From Gracilibacillus dipsosauri (lineage in GTDB: Bacteria; Bacillota; Bacilli; Bacillales; Amphibacillaceae): a DNA stretch of 64,000 nucleotides. The notes under the pieces were generated by a model. The model was not told the DNA's origin. It did no database searches and saw only the letters and a list, made by a program, of their open reading frames with translations. Position numbers and translations under genes: made by a program. Shown one piece after another: positions 25,480 to 33,136 of the stretch. The stretch spans positions 124,001 through 188,000 of the forward strand of contig NZ_QGTD01000011.1 of assembly GCF_003176895.1 (NCBI RefSeq). Reading direction: 5' to 3'. Position 1 is the stretch's first letter. Each line of letters opens with the position of its first letter.

Positions 25480-26127
25480 TCATACCTTTAAAGCTACCTC
25501 GTCTGAAAAATGAACGCTAAACTTACAGTGATTGTCTCCTTCTGCTCTACATTGCACTCTTTCAACTTGATCGGTAGCCAACACCTGCTTAAACATATTG
25601 GTCTCACATTGACAGGCGATATGATACTCGTTTGCAACGGCAAATATAGGACAGTTGTATTCTGTCATTTCATATTGATTTTCATTAATCTGTCTTAGCT
25701 CCGCCATATAGCCTTTTTCATTTTGAATCTTCACCATTTCCTCAACTTTTTCTTTGTTTGTTGCTCTTGTAACACGTTTTTTGTAATCATTAGTAAGTCG
25801 TTCTTCCCGCTTTTTAAAGAGCTGATTTATCGACTCATCCCCATGTATTGCTTGAATATCTTTTAGAAATTCGACACTAATAGATTCATAATTGTTAGGG
25901 AATAATCGATTTCCTTTTGAGGTTAAACAGTACCTTTGTATTGGTCTACCGATAGATTGTTTATGATGCTCACTTCTAATCAGGCCATCTTTTTCTAATC
26001 TATGAATATGTTTGCGAACAGCCATATCTGTCATGTTTAAAAAATCGGTTAATTCTTTTACAGACATGGAGATTTCTTTTTTAAATAATTCTAGTATTTT
26101 ATCTTTCGTTGTTTTAACGGATGGCAT
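25480..26127 (-). CDS. SufR-like HTH regulator with C-terminal cysteines
   Basis: A 215-residue regulator. Residues 5-75 are a winged HTH (ILELFKKEISMSVKELTDFL, then MAVRKHIHRLEKDGLI and GRPIQRYCLTSKG) of the DeoR/ArsR-like type. The C-terminal half carries a Cys set: ENQYEMTEYNCPIFAVA, then IACQCET and VQCRAEGDNHCKF. The same arrangement occurs in SufR-type iron-sulfur-sensing repressors, so a redox or Fe-S signal is plausible (inference). It is divergent from sodA across 170 bases that contain a strong inverted repeat, which makes sodA a candidate target. Confidence 0.75.
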   Translation of the reverse strand: MPSVKTTKDKILELFKKEISMSVKELTDFLNMTDMAVRKHIHRLEKDGLIRSEHHKQSIGRPIQRYCLTSKGNRLFPNNYESISVEFLKDIQAIHGDESINQLFKKREERLTNDYKKRVTRATNKEKVEEMVKIQNEKGYMAELRQINENQYEMTEYNCPIFAVANEYHIACQCETNMFKQVLATDQVERVQCRAEGDNHCKFSVHFSDEVALKV

Positions 26128-26215
26128 CTTCAGAACCCTCCTATTTATAAATGAATGTCCTTTCTTTATTATACAAATGATAAAAAAAGATTGGAAATAT
26201 TAAGAAACAAATTAA

Positions 26216-26244
26216 TTGAATCCTAGAAAAATATGGTTTATGAT
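26216..26244 (+). promoter_or_regulatory. sodA promoter
   Basis: TTGAAT (26216-26221), a 17-base spacer and TATGAT (26239-26244) form a good sigma-A promoter ahead of sodA. Confidence 0.75.
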
Positions 26245-26247
26245 TAT

Positions 26248-26276
26248 ATTATACTTTTTATACCCAAAAGTATAAT
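26248..26276. promoter_or_regulatory. inverted repeat at the sodA start site (candidate operator)
   Basis: ATTATACTTTT (26248-26258) and AAAAGTATAAT (26266-26276) are perfect 11-bp arms separated by 7 bases. They cover the predicted +1 of sodA and could bind the adjacent SufR-like regulator or form a 5' mRNA hairpin. Confidence 0.6.
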
Positions 26277-26299
26277 AATTAATCTTGGAGGTAGGAAAA

Positions 26300-26920
26300 A
26301 TGGGAAAATTCACGTTACCTGCATTAACTTATGCCTTTGATGCCTTAGAACCACACATTGATCAAAAGACAATGGAAATTCATCATGGAAAACATCATCA
26401 AACCTATGTAGACAAATTGAATGCAGCACTGGAAGGTCAAGAGGGATTTGCTAACAGTAGCTTAGAAGAGCTTCTTGCTAATATAGACAACGTACCTGAA
26501 AGCATTCGTACCGCTGTGAGAAATAATGGTGGAGGCCATCTTAATCACACATTGTTTTGGGAAGTGATTGCACCAGGATCGAAAGCAGATAAACCAGAAG
26601 GAGAGCTTGCTAAAGCGATTGATCAACAGTTCGGAAGCTTTGATCAATTCAAAGAGGAATTTTCCAATGCTGCTGTAACAAGATTTGGTTCTGGTTGGGC
26701 ATGGTTAGTTGTTAACTCGGATGGGAAGTTAGAAGTGACAAGTACGCCAAATCAAGATAATCCTATTTCAGAAGGGAAAACGGCTATCCTTGGGATTGAT
26801 GTCTGGGAGCATGCATACTACTTAAAATATCAAAACAAGCGTCCAGATTACATTGCTAACTTCTATCAAGTCATTAATTGGGACGTAGTTGCAGAAAAAT
26901 ATCGACAAGCAATTAAATAA
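26300..26920 (+). CDS. sodA: superoxide dismutase [Mn/Fe]
   Basis: A 206-residue cytoplasmic superoxide dismutase, converting superoxide to hydrogen peroxide and oxygen. Metal ligands are visible: His in [13 protein letters not shown], His in [12 protein letters not shown], and Asp and His in [13 protein letters not shown]. The sequence GSGWAWLVV is also family-typical. Gly/Gln features of the Mn type fit (GGGHLNH), but Mn versus Fe is not certain from sequence alone. The ATG at 26300 follows GGAGG (26287-26291) with 8 bases of spacing. It is a single gene with its own promoter and terminator. Confidence 0.96.
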   Translation: MGKFTLPALTYAFDALEPHIDQKTMEIHHGKHHQTYVDKLNAALEGQEGFANSSLEELLANIDNVPESIRTAVRNNGGGHLNHTLFWEVIAPGSKADKPEGELAKAIDQQFGSFDQFKEEFSNAAVTRFGSGWAWLVVNSDGKLEVTSTPNQDNPISEGKTAILGIDVWEHAYYLKYQNKRPDYIANFYQVINWDVVAEKYRQAIK

Positions 26921-26933
26921 TTTTAAATGATCG

Positions 26934-26970
26934 GATGGAAAGATACTAATGGTTATCTTTCCATCTTTTT
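26934..26970 (+). terminator. rho-independent terminator of sodA
   Basis: GATGGAAAGATA (26934-26945) and TATCTTTCCATC (26954-26965) form a perfect 12-bp stem followed by TTTTT. Confidence 0.92.
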
Positions 26971-27026
26971 ATGTGTTAAGATTCTGTTAAAAGTGTAAGG
27001 ATTCGATAATTAAAAAAGGAGCGATA

Positions 27027-28022
27027 ATGATGGATCAGTCCTTTCAATCTTTAGTTGTGGATAAAGATCAAGATCAATTTTCAGTGAAAATTCAGGAGCT
27101 TTCCTTAAAAGACTTACCAGAAGGTGAAGTATTAATTAAAGTACACTATTCAAGTGTAAATTACAAAGACAGTCTTGCAGCCATTCCAAATGGTAACATC
27201 ATTAGACACTATCCTATGGTTCCTGGTATTGATCTAGCGGGAATTGTGGAATCATCCACAGATCCACGCTATAAAGAAGGTGACAAAGTAATTGCTACTA
27301 GCTATGAGATCGGCGTGAATCATTTTGGTGGCTATAGTGAATATGCGAAGATTCCAGCTGATTGGCTAATACCTTTACCTCCACAGCTTTCACTAAAGGA
27401 GGCAATGATTATAGGGACTGCAGGTTTTACTGCAGGATTGTCAGTAAAACGTTTAGAGGAAAATGGTTTTCCTTCTAAAAAGGGAAAAGTCCTGGTTACT
27501 GGAGCAACAGGTGGTGTAGGTAGCTTCGCTATATCGATTCTGTCTAAACTAGGCTACCACGTGGAAGCAAGTACAGGCAAAAAGGCGGAGCAATCTTATT
27601 TAATGGAATTAGGGGCAACATCTGTTATTTCAAGAGAAGCGGTTTATGATGGGCAAATTCACTCTTTACATAAACAAAAGTGGACAGCAGCAGTGGATCC
27701 TGTTGGTGGTGAACCACTAGCATCCCTTTTAAGTCAAATCGAGTATGGGGGATCTGTTGCGGTAAGTGGGCTAACTGGTGGAACAAAAATACCTACAACT
27801 GTATTCCCGTTTATTTTACGAGGAGTTAATCTTCTTGGTATTGATTCGGTGTATTGTCCTATGGAAGTGAGAAGAAAGGTATGGGAGTGCTTGGCTACTA
27901 ATTATAAACCAAAAAATTTGGGGGCACTTCTTCAACAAGAAGTAACACTCCAGCAATTGCCAGAAGTTTTACCAACATTATTAAAGGGACAAGCAAGAGG
28001 AAGAATAATCGTGAGACTTTAA
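27027..28022 (+). CDS. acuI: YhdH/YhfP-family zinc-independent oxidoreductase (acrylyl-CoA reductase type)
   Basis: A 331-residue medium-chain dehydrogenase/reductase of the YhdH/YhfP (AcuI) group, which lacks the structural zinc. The N-terminal GroES-like domain shows HYSSVNYKDSLA and VPGIDLAGIVESS. The Rossmann domain contains VLVTGATGGVGSFAISIL for NADPH. Characterised members reduce acrylyl-CoA; the B. subtilis YhfP substrate is unclear, so the reaction is inferred from the family. AAGGAG (27016-27021) precedes two adjacent ATGs at 27027 and 27030, and either may be used. It is a single gene with a hairpin after its stop. Confidence 0.88.
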   Translation: MMDQSFQSLVVDKDQDQFSVKIQELSLKDLPEGEVLIKVHYSSVNYKDSLAAIPNGNIIRHYPMVPGIDLAGIVESSTDPRYKEGDKVIATSYEIGVNHFGGYSEYAKIPADWLIPLPPQLSLKEAMIIGTAGFTAGLSVKRLEENGFPSKKGKVLVTGATGGVGSFAISILSKLGYHVEASTGKKAEQSYLMELGATSVISREAVYDGQIHSLHKQKWTAAVDPVGGEPLASLLSQIEYGGSVAVSGLTGGTKIPTTVFPFILRGVNLLGIDSVYCPMEVRRKVWECLATNYKPKNLGALLQQEVTLQQLPEVLPTLLKGQARGRIIVRL

Positions 28023-28033
28023 TCGATCGTTTA

Positions 28034-28062
28034 AGCCGATTTTTCTTTATGGAAAATCGGCT
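28034..28062 (+). terminator. hairpin terminator of acuI
   Basis: AGCCGATTTT (28034-28043) and AAAATCGGCT (28053-28062) form a 10-bp stem. The T-run after it is weak (ATTTCTATT). Confidence 0.7.
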
Positions 28063-28153
28063 ATTTCTATTATTTATATCCAACGATTGAAAAAAGATAT
28101 TCAACGACCGAGTGGGCAATGGCAATTAGAATAATAAAATGAGCGGATTAAAG

Positions 28154-28184
28154 CTAGCCCTAGCAATTATGTTGCTAGGGCTAG
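28154..28184. other. strong isolated hairpin in the acuI-yfkAB gap
   Basis: CTAGCCCTAGCAA (28154-28166) and TTGCTAGGGCTAG (28172-28184) make a perfect 13-bp stem with a 5-base loop, but no T-run follows. Apart from this and the acuI terminator I see nothing in the 28023-28358 gap. Confidence 0.6.
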
Positions 28185-28358
28185 TAAGCTACAATAGTTT
28201 TCTTGTTACATGTCCCCTCATCATTCCTCTTCAAAGAAAAAGATGATTTTCGATAAGCATTTGCTATTTTTCTGTTACAATAATATGGATATGTATGGAC
28301 ATAATTCTATACGTCTTAGAATAGATAGGTTAGAAAGAGAAAGGATGTTTTATAGAAA

Positions 28359-29486
28359 ATGACATCAACAGAAACATGGACTCCAATCACTCCAAAGTTT
28401 GACCCTTGGGAAGCTTATATGGATGTGGATGAATATGGGGAAATGACGTTAACCAATATAGAATTTACGACAACACATCTTTGTAATATGAGGTGTGCAC
28501 ACTGTGCCGTAGGATATACATTAAGAGATAAAGATCCGGAAGCTCTACCTTTTGAATTATTAAAACAACGTCTAGATGAAATTCCACATCTTAGAACATT
28601 GAGTATCACTGGTGGGGAACCGATGATGTCGAAAAAGTCAATTAGGGAATATGTCGTCCCATTGTTGCGATACGCCCATGAACGAGGTGTCAGGACCCAA
28701 ATTAATTCTAATTTAACCTTACCCTATTCTCGTTATGAAGCAATTATTCCTTACTTAGATGTTTTACATATTTCACATAATTGGGGCACACCAGAGGAGT
28801 TTGCTGAAACAGGATTTGCGAATATGGACAGAAAGCCATCCGAAGAAAATCGCAAAAAATATTTTGAACGAATGGTAGAAAATTCACAGCGTTTAGCTGC
28901 TGAAGGTGTTATGGTATCAGCAGAAACGATGCTGAATAAGCGTACTTTTCCTTACTTAGAGTCCATTCATGATCATATTATCAAAATGGGCTGTGCTAGA
29001 CACGAAGTACATCCTATGTATCCTGTTGATTTTGCTAGTGATCTCCAGACATTATCATTGGAGGAAATGCAGGAAGCGATCGAAAGGCTATTAAATCATC
29101 GCGATTCATCGATCTGGATGCTTTTTGGTACCTTACCTTTTTACCCATGTAATAAAAATGAAAAGGAGCTAGCACTATTAAAACGTCTCTATCAGGAGAA
29201 AAATGTCACTATTCGAAATGACCCGGATGGTCGTTCCCGTCTCAATGTCAATATTTTTACAGGAGAGGTTATTGTAACAGATTTCGGTGATGAGGAACCA
29301 TCATTAGGAAATATTCAGCATACAACCTTACAGGAAGCCTATGATCGTTGGATGAATTCGAAGACTGCTCACTCTCTCAATTGTCATTGTCCTAAGGTGC
29401 GATGCCTTGGTCCAAATATTTTAGTGAAGAATACGTATTATCAAGGTGTAGATTTTTCGGAGAGAGTTAGTAATATCTCGAGATAA
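28359..29486 (+). CDS. yfkAB: radical SAM/CxCxxxxC protein YfkAB
   Basis: A 375-residue radical SAM protein. The cluster motif is CNMRCAHC (C-x3-C-x2-C) near residue 45, followed by SITGGEPMM, which contacts S-adenosylmethionine. The C-terminus carries the second motif CHCPKVRC (C-x-C-x4-C), which defines the YfkAB family and may hold another iron-sulfur cluster. In B. subtilis 168 the gene is annotated as split yfkA/yfkB; here it is intact. The function is unknown; the motif set resembles enzymes that modify peptides or RNA. It is a single gene; a DesR-type palindrome starts one base after its stop. Confidence 0.9.
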   Translation: MTSTETWTPITPKFDPWEAYMDVDEYGEMTLTNIEFTTTHLCNMRCAHCAVGYTLRDKDPEALPFELLKQRLDEIPHLRTLSITGGEPMMSKKSIREYVVPLLRYAHERGVRTQINSNLTLPYSRYEAIIPYLDVLHISHNWGTPEEFAETGFANMDRKPSEENRKKYFERMVENSQRLAAEGVMVSAETMLNKRTFPYLESIHDHIIKMGCARHEVHPMYPVDFASDLQTLSLEEMQEAIERLLNHRDSSIWMLFGTLPFYPCNKNEKELALLKRLYQEKNVTIRNDPDGRSRLNVNIFTGEVIVTDFGDEEPSLGNIQHTTLQEAYDRWMNSKTAHSLNCHCPKVRCLGPNILVKNTYYQGVDFSERVSNISR

Positions 29487-29520
29487 ATATGACATTTGTC
29501 ATATCGAAATACTGACAGCT
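29487..29520 (+). promoter_or_regulatory. DesR-type operator upstream of des
   Basis: ATATGACATTTGTCATAT (29487-29504) is a perfect 18-bp palindrome. A degenerate second copy with core TGACAGCTGCC starts at 29513, 23 bases further, which is about two helical turns. This fits the paired DesR-P sites that activate des in B. subtilis. Confidence 0.75.
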
Positions 29521-29586
29521 GCCTCTAATAATTATCCTGAAAAATTCGTAAAATACTAACAAAGAAGCTACGAAAGTAGGGATAAG

Positions 29587-30642
29587 ATGAGTAAACAAAA
29601 ACAGGCGCAGCTCCGAAAAGATGTAATGCCATACGCTACATCACATACTAAAAAGAGTGTTTTTCAAATATTAAATACCATTTTACCTTTTTTTCTACTA
29701 TGGTTTTTGGCATATCAAAGTCTATCCATTTCCGTTTTCTTAAGTATTGGAATTTCAGTGATTGCTGCAGGCTTTATGGTCAGGACCTTTATTATTTTTC
29801 ATGATTGTGCTCATCAATCATTTTTTAAAAATAAAAAATGGAATCGTATATTAGGTACCATTACGGGTGTAATTACTCATTTTGCTTTTGAAAAATGGAA
29901 AAGAGAGCATGCCATCCATCATGCGACAAGTGGGAACCTTGACCAACGTGGTATTGGTGACGTATGGATCATGACAGTAAAGGAATATAAGGAGGCATCT
30001 AAAGGGCTTCGATTACAATATCGTCTATACCGTAATCCACTCATTATGTTTGGACTTGGCCCATTGTCCTTGTTTCTATATTCCAATCGTTTTAATCGGA
30101 AAGATGCAAAGAAGAAGGAGCGCTGGAATACGTATCTAATCAACGTTTTACTTCTATTAATTTATACCGTAATCATATTAACACTTGGTTGGGAAGCTAT
30201 TTTGTTTGTACAGCTACCAATTGTTTATGTTGCGGGAATGCTAGGAATTTGGTTATTTTACGTACAGCATCAATTTGAAGATTCTTATTTTGAAAATGAA
30301 TCAGAATGGGATTATGTCAAAGCAGCGGTTGATGGGAGTTCTTATTATAAATTACCTAAATGGTTAGAATGGCTAACAGGAAACATCGGCTACCACCATG
30401 TACACCATTTAGCACCAAGAGTTCCAAATTATAATCTAGACAAAGCACATCAACAAACACCGCCACTTCACAATGCAACCACTATTACGATATGGACTAG
30501 CCTAGAGTCAATACGTTTTCGTCTATATGATGAAGAGAAAAAAACCTTTGTTAGCTTTAAAGAAGTGAAAAGGGAATGGAATAGGGAAAATTCGATGTCT
30601 ATTTCTTCAACTGCTAAAGGATCTCAAACGCTTCGATCTTAA
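29587..30642 (+). CDS. des: membrane acyl-lipid desaturase Des
   Basis: A 351-residue membrane desaturase that introduces a double bond (delta-5 in B. subtilis) into acyl chains of membrane lipids after a temperature drop. The three histidine boxes that bind the di-iron site are present: HDCAHQS, HAIHH and HHVHH. Two hydrophobic pairs lie at about 27-65 and 175-225. Its size is near identical to B. subtilis Des (352). A DesR-type operator precedes it and DesK/DesR are encoded downstream, so cold induction is expected. Its last codons form the left arm of its terminator. Confidence 0.95.
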   Translation: MSKQKQAQLRKDVMPYATSHTKKSVFQILNTILPFFLLWFLAYQSLSISVFLSIGISVIAAGFMVRTFIIFHDCAHQSFFKNKKWNRILGTITGVITHFAFEKWKREHAIHHATSGNLDQRGIGDVWIMTVKEYKEASKGLRLQYRLYRNPLIMFGLGPLSLFLYSNRFNRKDAKKKERWNTYLINVLLLLIYTVIILTLGWEAILFVQLPIVYVAGMLGIWLFYVQHQFEDSYFENESEWDYVKAAVDGSSYYKLPKWLEWLTGNIGYHHVHHLAPRVPNYNLDKAHQQTPPLHNATTITIWTSLESIRFRLYDEEKKTFVSFKEVKREWNRENSMSISSTAKGSQTLRS

Positions 30643-30658
30643 TTCGAAGCGTTTTTTT
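30627..30658 (+). terminator. rho-independent terminator of des
   Basis: AACGCTTCGA (30627-30636) and TCGAAGCGTT (30644-30653) form a 10-bp stem, followed by TTTTT. The left arm is inside the coding sequence. Confidence 0.9.
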
Positions 30659-30734
30659 CTACTGCTAGGAACAGGATTCCTCAGGAAAAGGTCGAACTTA
30701 TTAGTAAAGATAATTTTTACTAGGAGGGAATCTT

Positions 30735-31211
30735 TTGCAAAAGAGAGAGCAGCTAATGAAGGAATTTTCGGAGCTCATTCAGTTTGTTGAATCATTAAGG
30801 GAGTTAGACCAATTAACTTGGATTACGCCGCTAGCTGAAGGGAAGTGGACATTAAGAGATGTGGTCGCCCATATCATGCTTTGGGATAAATATTTTCTGG
30901 AGGAAGGAATCCAAAAAATAACAAATAACCAACCGGTAACAGTTCAGCATCTAAACTTTGATCAATTTAATCAAAAAGCTGTAGACTATGCCAAAAGAAC
31001 GAGCCGGCAGGAAATCATCGATAGGACTATTCAATATAGGTCTGAGTTGATCAATCAAATACAATCCTTATCAGAAGAAGCGTTTATAGAAGAACGCGTG
31101 GATGGAGATGGGAATAAATTCTCCGCCTATCAATACTTATTAGACTTTATCTGGCATGATCATCATCATATTAATCAATTAAAAACCTTCTTGTCAAAAA
31201 GGGAAGCATAA
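30735..31211 (+). CDS. DinB-family (DinB_2/YfiT-like) protein
   Basis: A 158-residue four-helix-bundle protein of the DinB superfamily. His residues that bind a metal in this family are visible in VVAHIMLWDKYF and in the C-terminal IWHDHHHINQLKTFL. Sequence GKWTLRDVVAHI is family-typical. DinB/YfiT proteins are putative metal-dependent thiol S-transferases or hydrolases; the substrate is unknown. The TTG at 30735 follows AGGAGGG with proper spacing. It lies between the terminator of des and desK and so interrupts what is a contiguous des-desK-desR locus in B. subtilis. Confidence 0.82.
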   Translation: MQKREQLMKEFSELIQFVESLRELDQLTWITPLAEGKWTLRDVVAHIMLWDKYFLEEGIQKITNNQPVTVQHLNFDQFNQKAVDYAKRTSRQEIIDRTIQYRSELINQIQSLSEEAFIEERVDGDGNKFSAYQYLLDFIWHDHHHINQLKTFLSKREA

Positions 31212-31227
31212 CAGAACAATGATAGAA

Positions 31228-31260
31228 AAAGGTATGGATTCCTTGTGAATGCATGCCTTT
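31228..31260 (+). terminator. weak hairpin after the DinB-like gene
   Basis: AAAGGTATG (31228-31236) pairs with CATGCCTTT (31252-31260), including one G-U, with no T-run. Confidence 0.35.
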
Positions 31261-31319
31261 AAATAGTTTTAGGTTAAGTAAATCGGTTATACTGGAAAAA
31301 GCGATGAGAGGTGACTATT

Positions 31320-32450
31320 TTGCAAAATTGGTATCATTTATTCCCTAAAAATACTGGTTTGAGTTTATACATATGGATTATTTTTTGTGTATTGCCATTT
31401 TACTTTATTTTTCGTTCTACGGCATTGTATGAAATTATTTTTGGTATTGCTGTCACTTTAATTTTCTTTATTACCTACTGGATTTCATATACTTCTAGAG
31501 GAAGACTTGTGTACATAGGATTAAGTATTGAATTTGTGATCAATATTGCGATGACCCTATTATTTGGTTATGTTTATTTCGCTTTGTTTTCCGCTTTTTT
31601 TATTGGGAATATTAAGAGAAAGGCAGGGTTTGTTACTTTTTACGTGATCCATCTCGTTACAACGGTAGCGGCGATGGCACTTGCCTTCTGGTTAAACTAT
31701 GATTTAATTATAAGACAAATCCCATTTCTTGTGATGACAATACTAGGAGTTATCCTTATTCCGATTAATCGATATAGTCGCTTAAAGCAAGAGGAGCTAG
31801 AAGGGAAGCTAGAGGATGCTAACCGAAAGATTGCTCGGTTAGCGATCGTCGAAGAAAGACATCGAATTGCTCGTGATCTACATGATACATTAGGACAAAA
31901 GCTTTCTTTAATCGGACTGAAAAGTGAACTTTCTCGAAAATTAATGAAAAAAGACCTCATGGCAGCAGAAAAAGAGATGCAGGATATTCAACATGTAGCT
32001 CGTCAAGCTTTAAAGGAAGTACGAGAAATGGTCTCGGAAATGAGAATGATAAAATTAACGGACGAGCTCGACCATGTTCAGCAATTGTTAACAGTAGCAG
32101 GAATCCAAAATCATGCAGAGATGAAGGTGAACATTGACCATATTCCATTACTTATTGAAAATGTGTTAAGTATGTGCCTAAGAGAAGCAGTAACCAATGT
32201 TGTCAAACATAGTGAAGCAAGCCATTGTACTATTTCCATTATCGAAAAGCAGGATAGTTTTCAACTAGAGGTTACGGACAATGGTGTTGGGACAAATCAA
32301 ACGATAGCTTTTGGTAATGGTTTAAAAGGAATGAGAGAAAGATTGGAATTTGTAGAAGGCAAAATAAAGTTATTAAAAAAAGAAACAGACTTTACTATCC
32401 AATTAACAGTACCAAAAGTAATTAAGCAGATGGAGGTGGATGAGGTTTGA
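31320..32450 (+). CDS. desK: membrane thermosensor histidine kinase DesK
   Basis: A 376-residue HPK7-type histidine kinase. Four or five membrane segments fill residues 1-150 (WIIFCVLPFYFIF, FGIAVTLIFFITYWI and others), the region that senses membrane thickness in DesK. The phosphoacceptor motif RIARDLHDTLGQKL places the His at residue 188, the same number as in B. subtilis DesK. An ATPase domain with DNGVGTN and GLKGMRER follows. The TTG at 31320 is preferred because AGAGGTG ends 6 bases upstream; the GTG at 31311 is part of that site. Its stop overlaps the desR start by 4 bases. Confidence 0.93.
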   Translation: MQNWYHLFPKNTGLSLYIWIIFCVLPFYFIFRSTALYEIIFGIAVTLIFFITYWISYTSRGRLVYIGLSIEFVINIAMTLLFGYVYFALFSAFFIGNIKRKAGFVTFYVIHLVTTVAAMALAFWLNYDLIIRQIPFLVMTILGVILIPINRYSRLKQEELEGKLEDANRKIARLAIVEERHRIARDLHDTLGQKLSLIGLKSELSRKLMKKDLMAAEKEMQDIQHVARQALKEVREMVSEMRMIKLTDELDHVQQLLTVAGIQNHAEMKVNIDHIPLLIENVLSMCLREAVTNVVKHSEASHCTISIIEKQDSFQLEVTDNGVGTNQTIAFGNGLKGMRERLEFVEGKIKLLKKETDFTIQLTVPKVIKQMEVDEV

Positions 32451-33046
32451 TTCGAATTGTATTGGCTGAGGATCAACAGCTTTTATTAGGAGCGCTTGGT
32501 TCCCTGCTTGACTTGGAGGAGGATATGAAGATTGTTGGCAAAGCAAGCAATGGGGATGAAGTTCTGGCATTAGTAAAAAGGGAAGATCCTGATATTTGTA
32601 TTATGGATATTGAAATGCCAGTTAAAACAGGGCTAGATGCAGCGGAGGAGCTGACTGATCATCCGTGTAAGGTGATTATCTTAACAACCTTTGCAAGACC
32701 GGGTTATTTTGAACGGGCAAGAAATGCAGGGGTAATGGGCTATCTATTGAAGGATAGTCCAAGTGAAGATTTAGCACAATCGATTCGCCAAATCATGAGA
32801 GGGAAAAAAATTTACGCACCAGAATTGATTGACTTAGCGTTTGCAGATTGTAATCCATTAACGGAGAGAGAATTGGATGTCATGAACCTGATGGCAGAGG
32901 GCAAAACTACTAAAAATATTGCAAAGGAACTTTTTTTAACAAATGGAACCGTTCGAAATTATATATCGATTATTTTGGATAAATTAGAAGTAGAAAACCG
33001 AATTGAAGCGATTGCAAAAGCAAAGGATAAAGGGTGGCTAAAATAG
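32447..33046 (+). CDS. desR: response regulator DesR (NarL/LuxR family)
   Basis: A 199-residue NarL-type response regulator. The receiver domain has Glu/Asp at the start (VLAEDQQ), the phosphoacceptor Asp54 in IMDIEMP, and a Lys in LLKDSPS. The C-terminal LuxR HTH reads LTERELDVMNLMAEGKTTKN and RNYISIILDKLEV. It is the partner of DesK and the expected activator of des through the palindrome at 29487. The TTG start overlaps the desK stop (TTGA), and GGAGGTG lies a few bases upstream in desK. A terminator hairpin follows. Confidence 0.94.
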   Translation: MIRIVLAEDQQLLLGALGSLLDLEEDMKIVGKASNGDEVLALVKREDPDICIMDIEMPVKTGLDAAEELTDHPCKVIILTTFARPGYFERARNAGVMGYLLKDSPSEDLAQSIRQIMRGKKIYAPELIDLAFADCNPLTERELDVMNLMAEGKTTKNIAKELFLTNGTVRNYISIILDKLEVENRIEAIAKAKDKGWLK

Positions 33047-33078
33047 GGACATGAACTCGAGTTCCTATTTTTTGCTTT
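33040..33078 (+). terminator. rho-independent terminator of desKR
   Basis: AAAATAGG (33040-33047) pairs with CCTATTTT (33064-33071), enclosing a nested GAACTCGAGTTC palindrome, followed by T residues. Confidence 0.85.
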
Positions 33079-33136
33079 TTTCTATGAAAAAGCATACAAT
33101 AGCTTTCGTGATTATACGTGAAAAAGGAGTGAAAAG

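Noticed and set aside
28139-28246. 35-codon plus-strand ORF spanning the isolated hairpin
   Set aside because: Its hydrophobic stretch is created by the palindrome itself, and there is no ribosome binding site.
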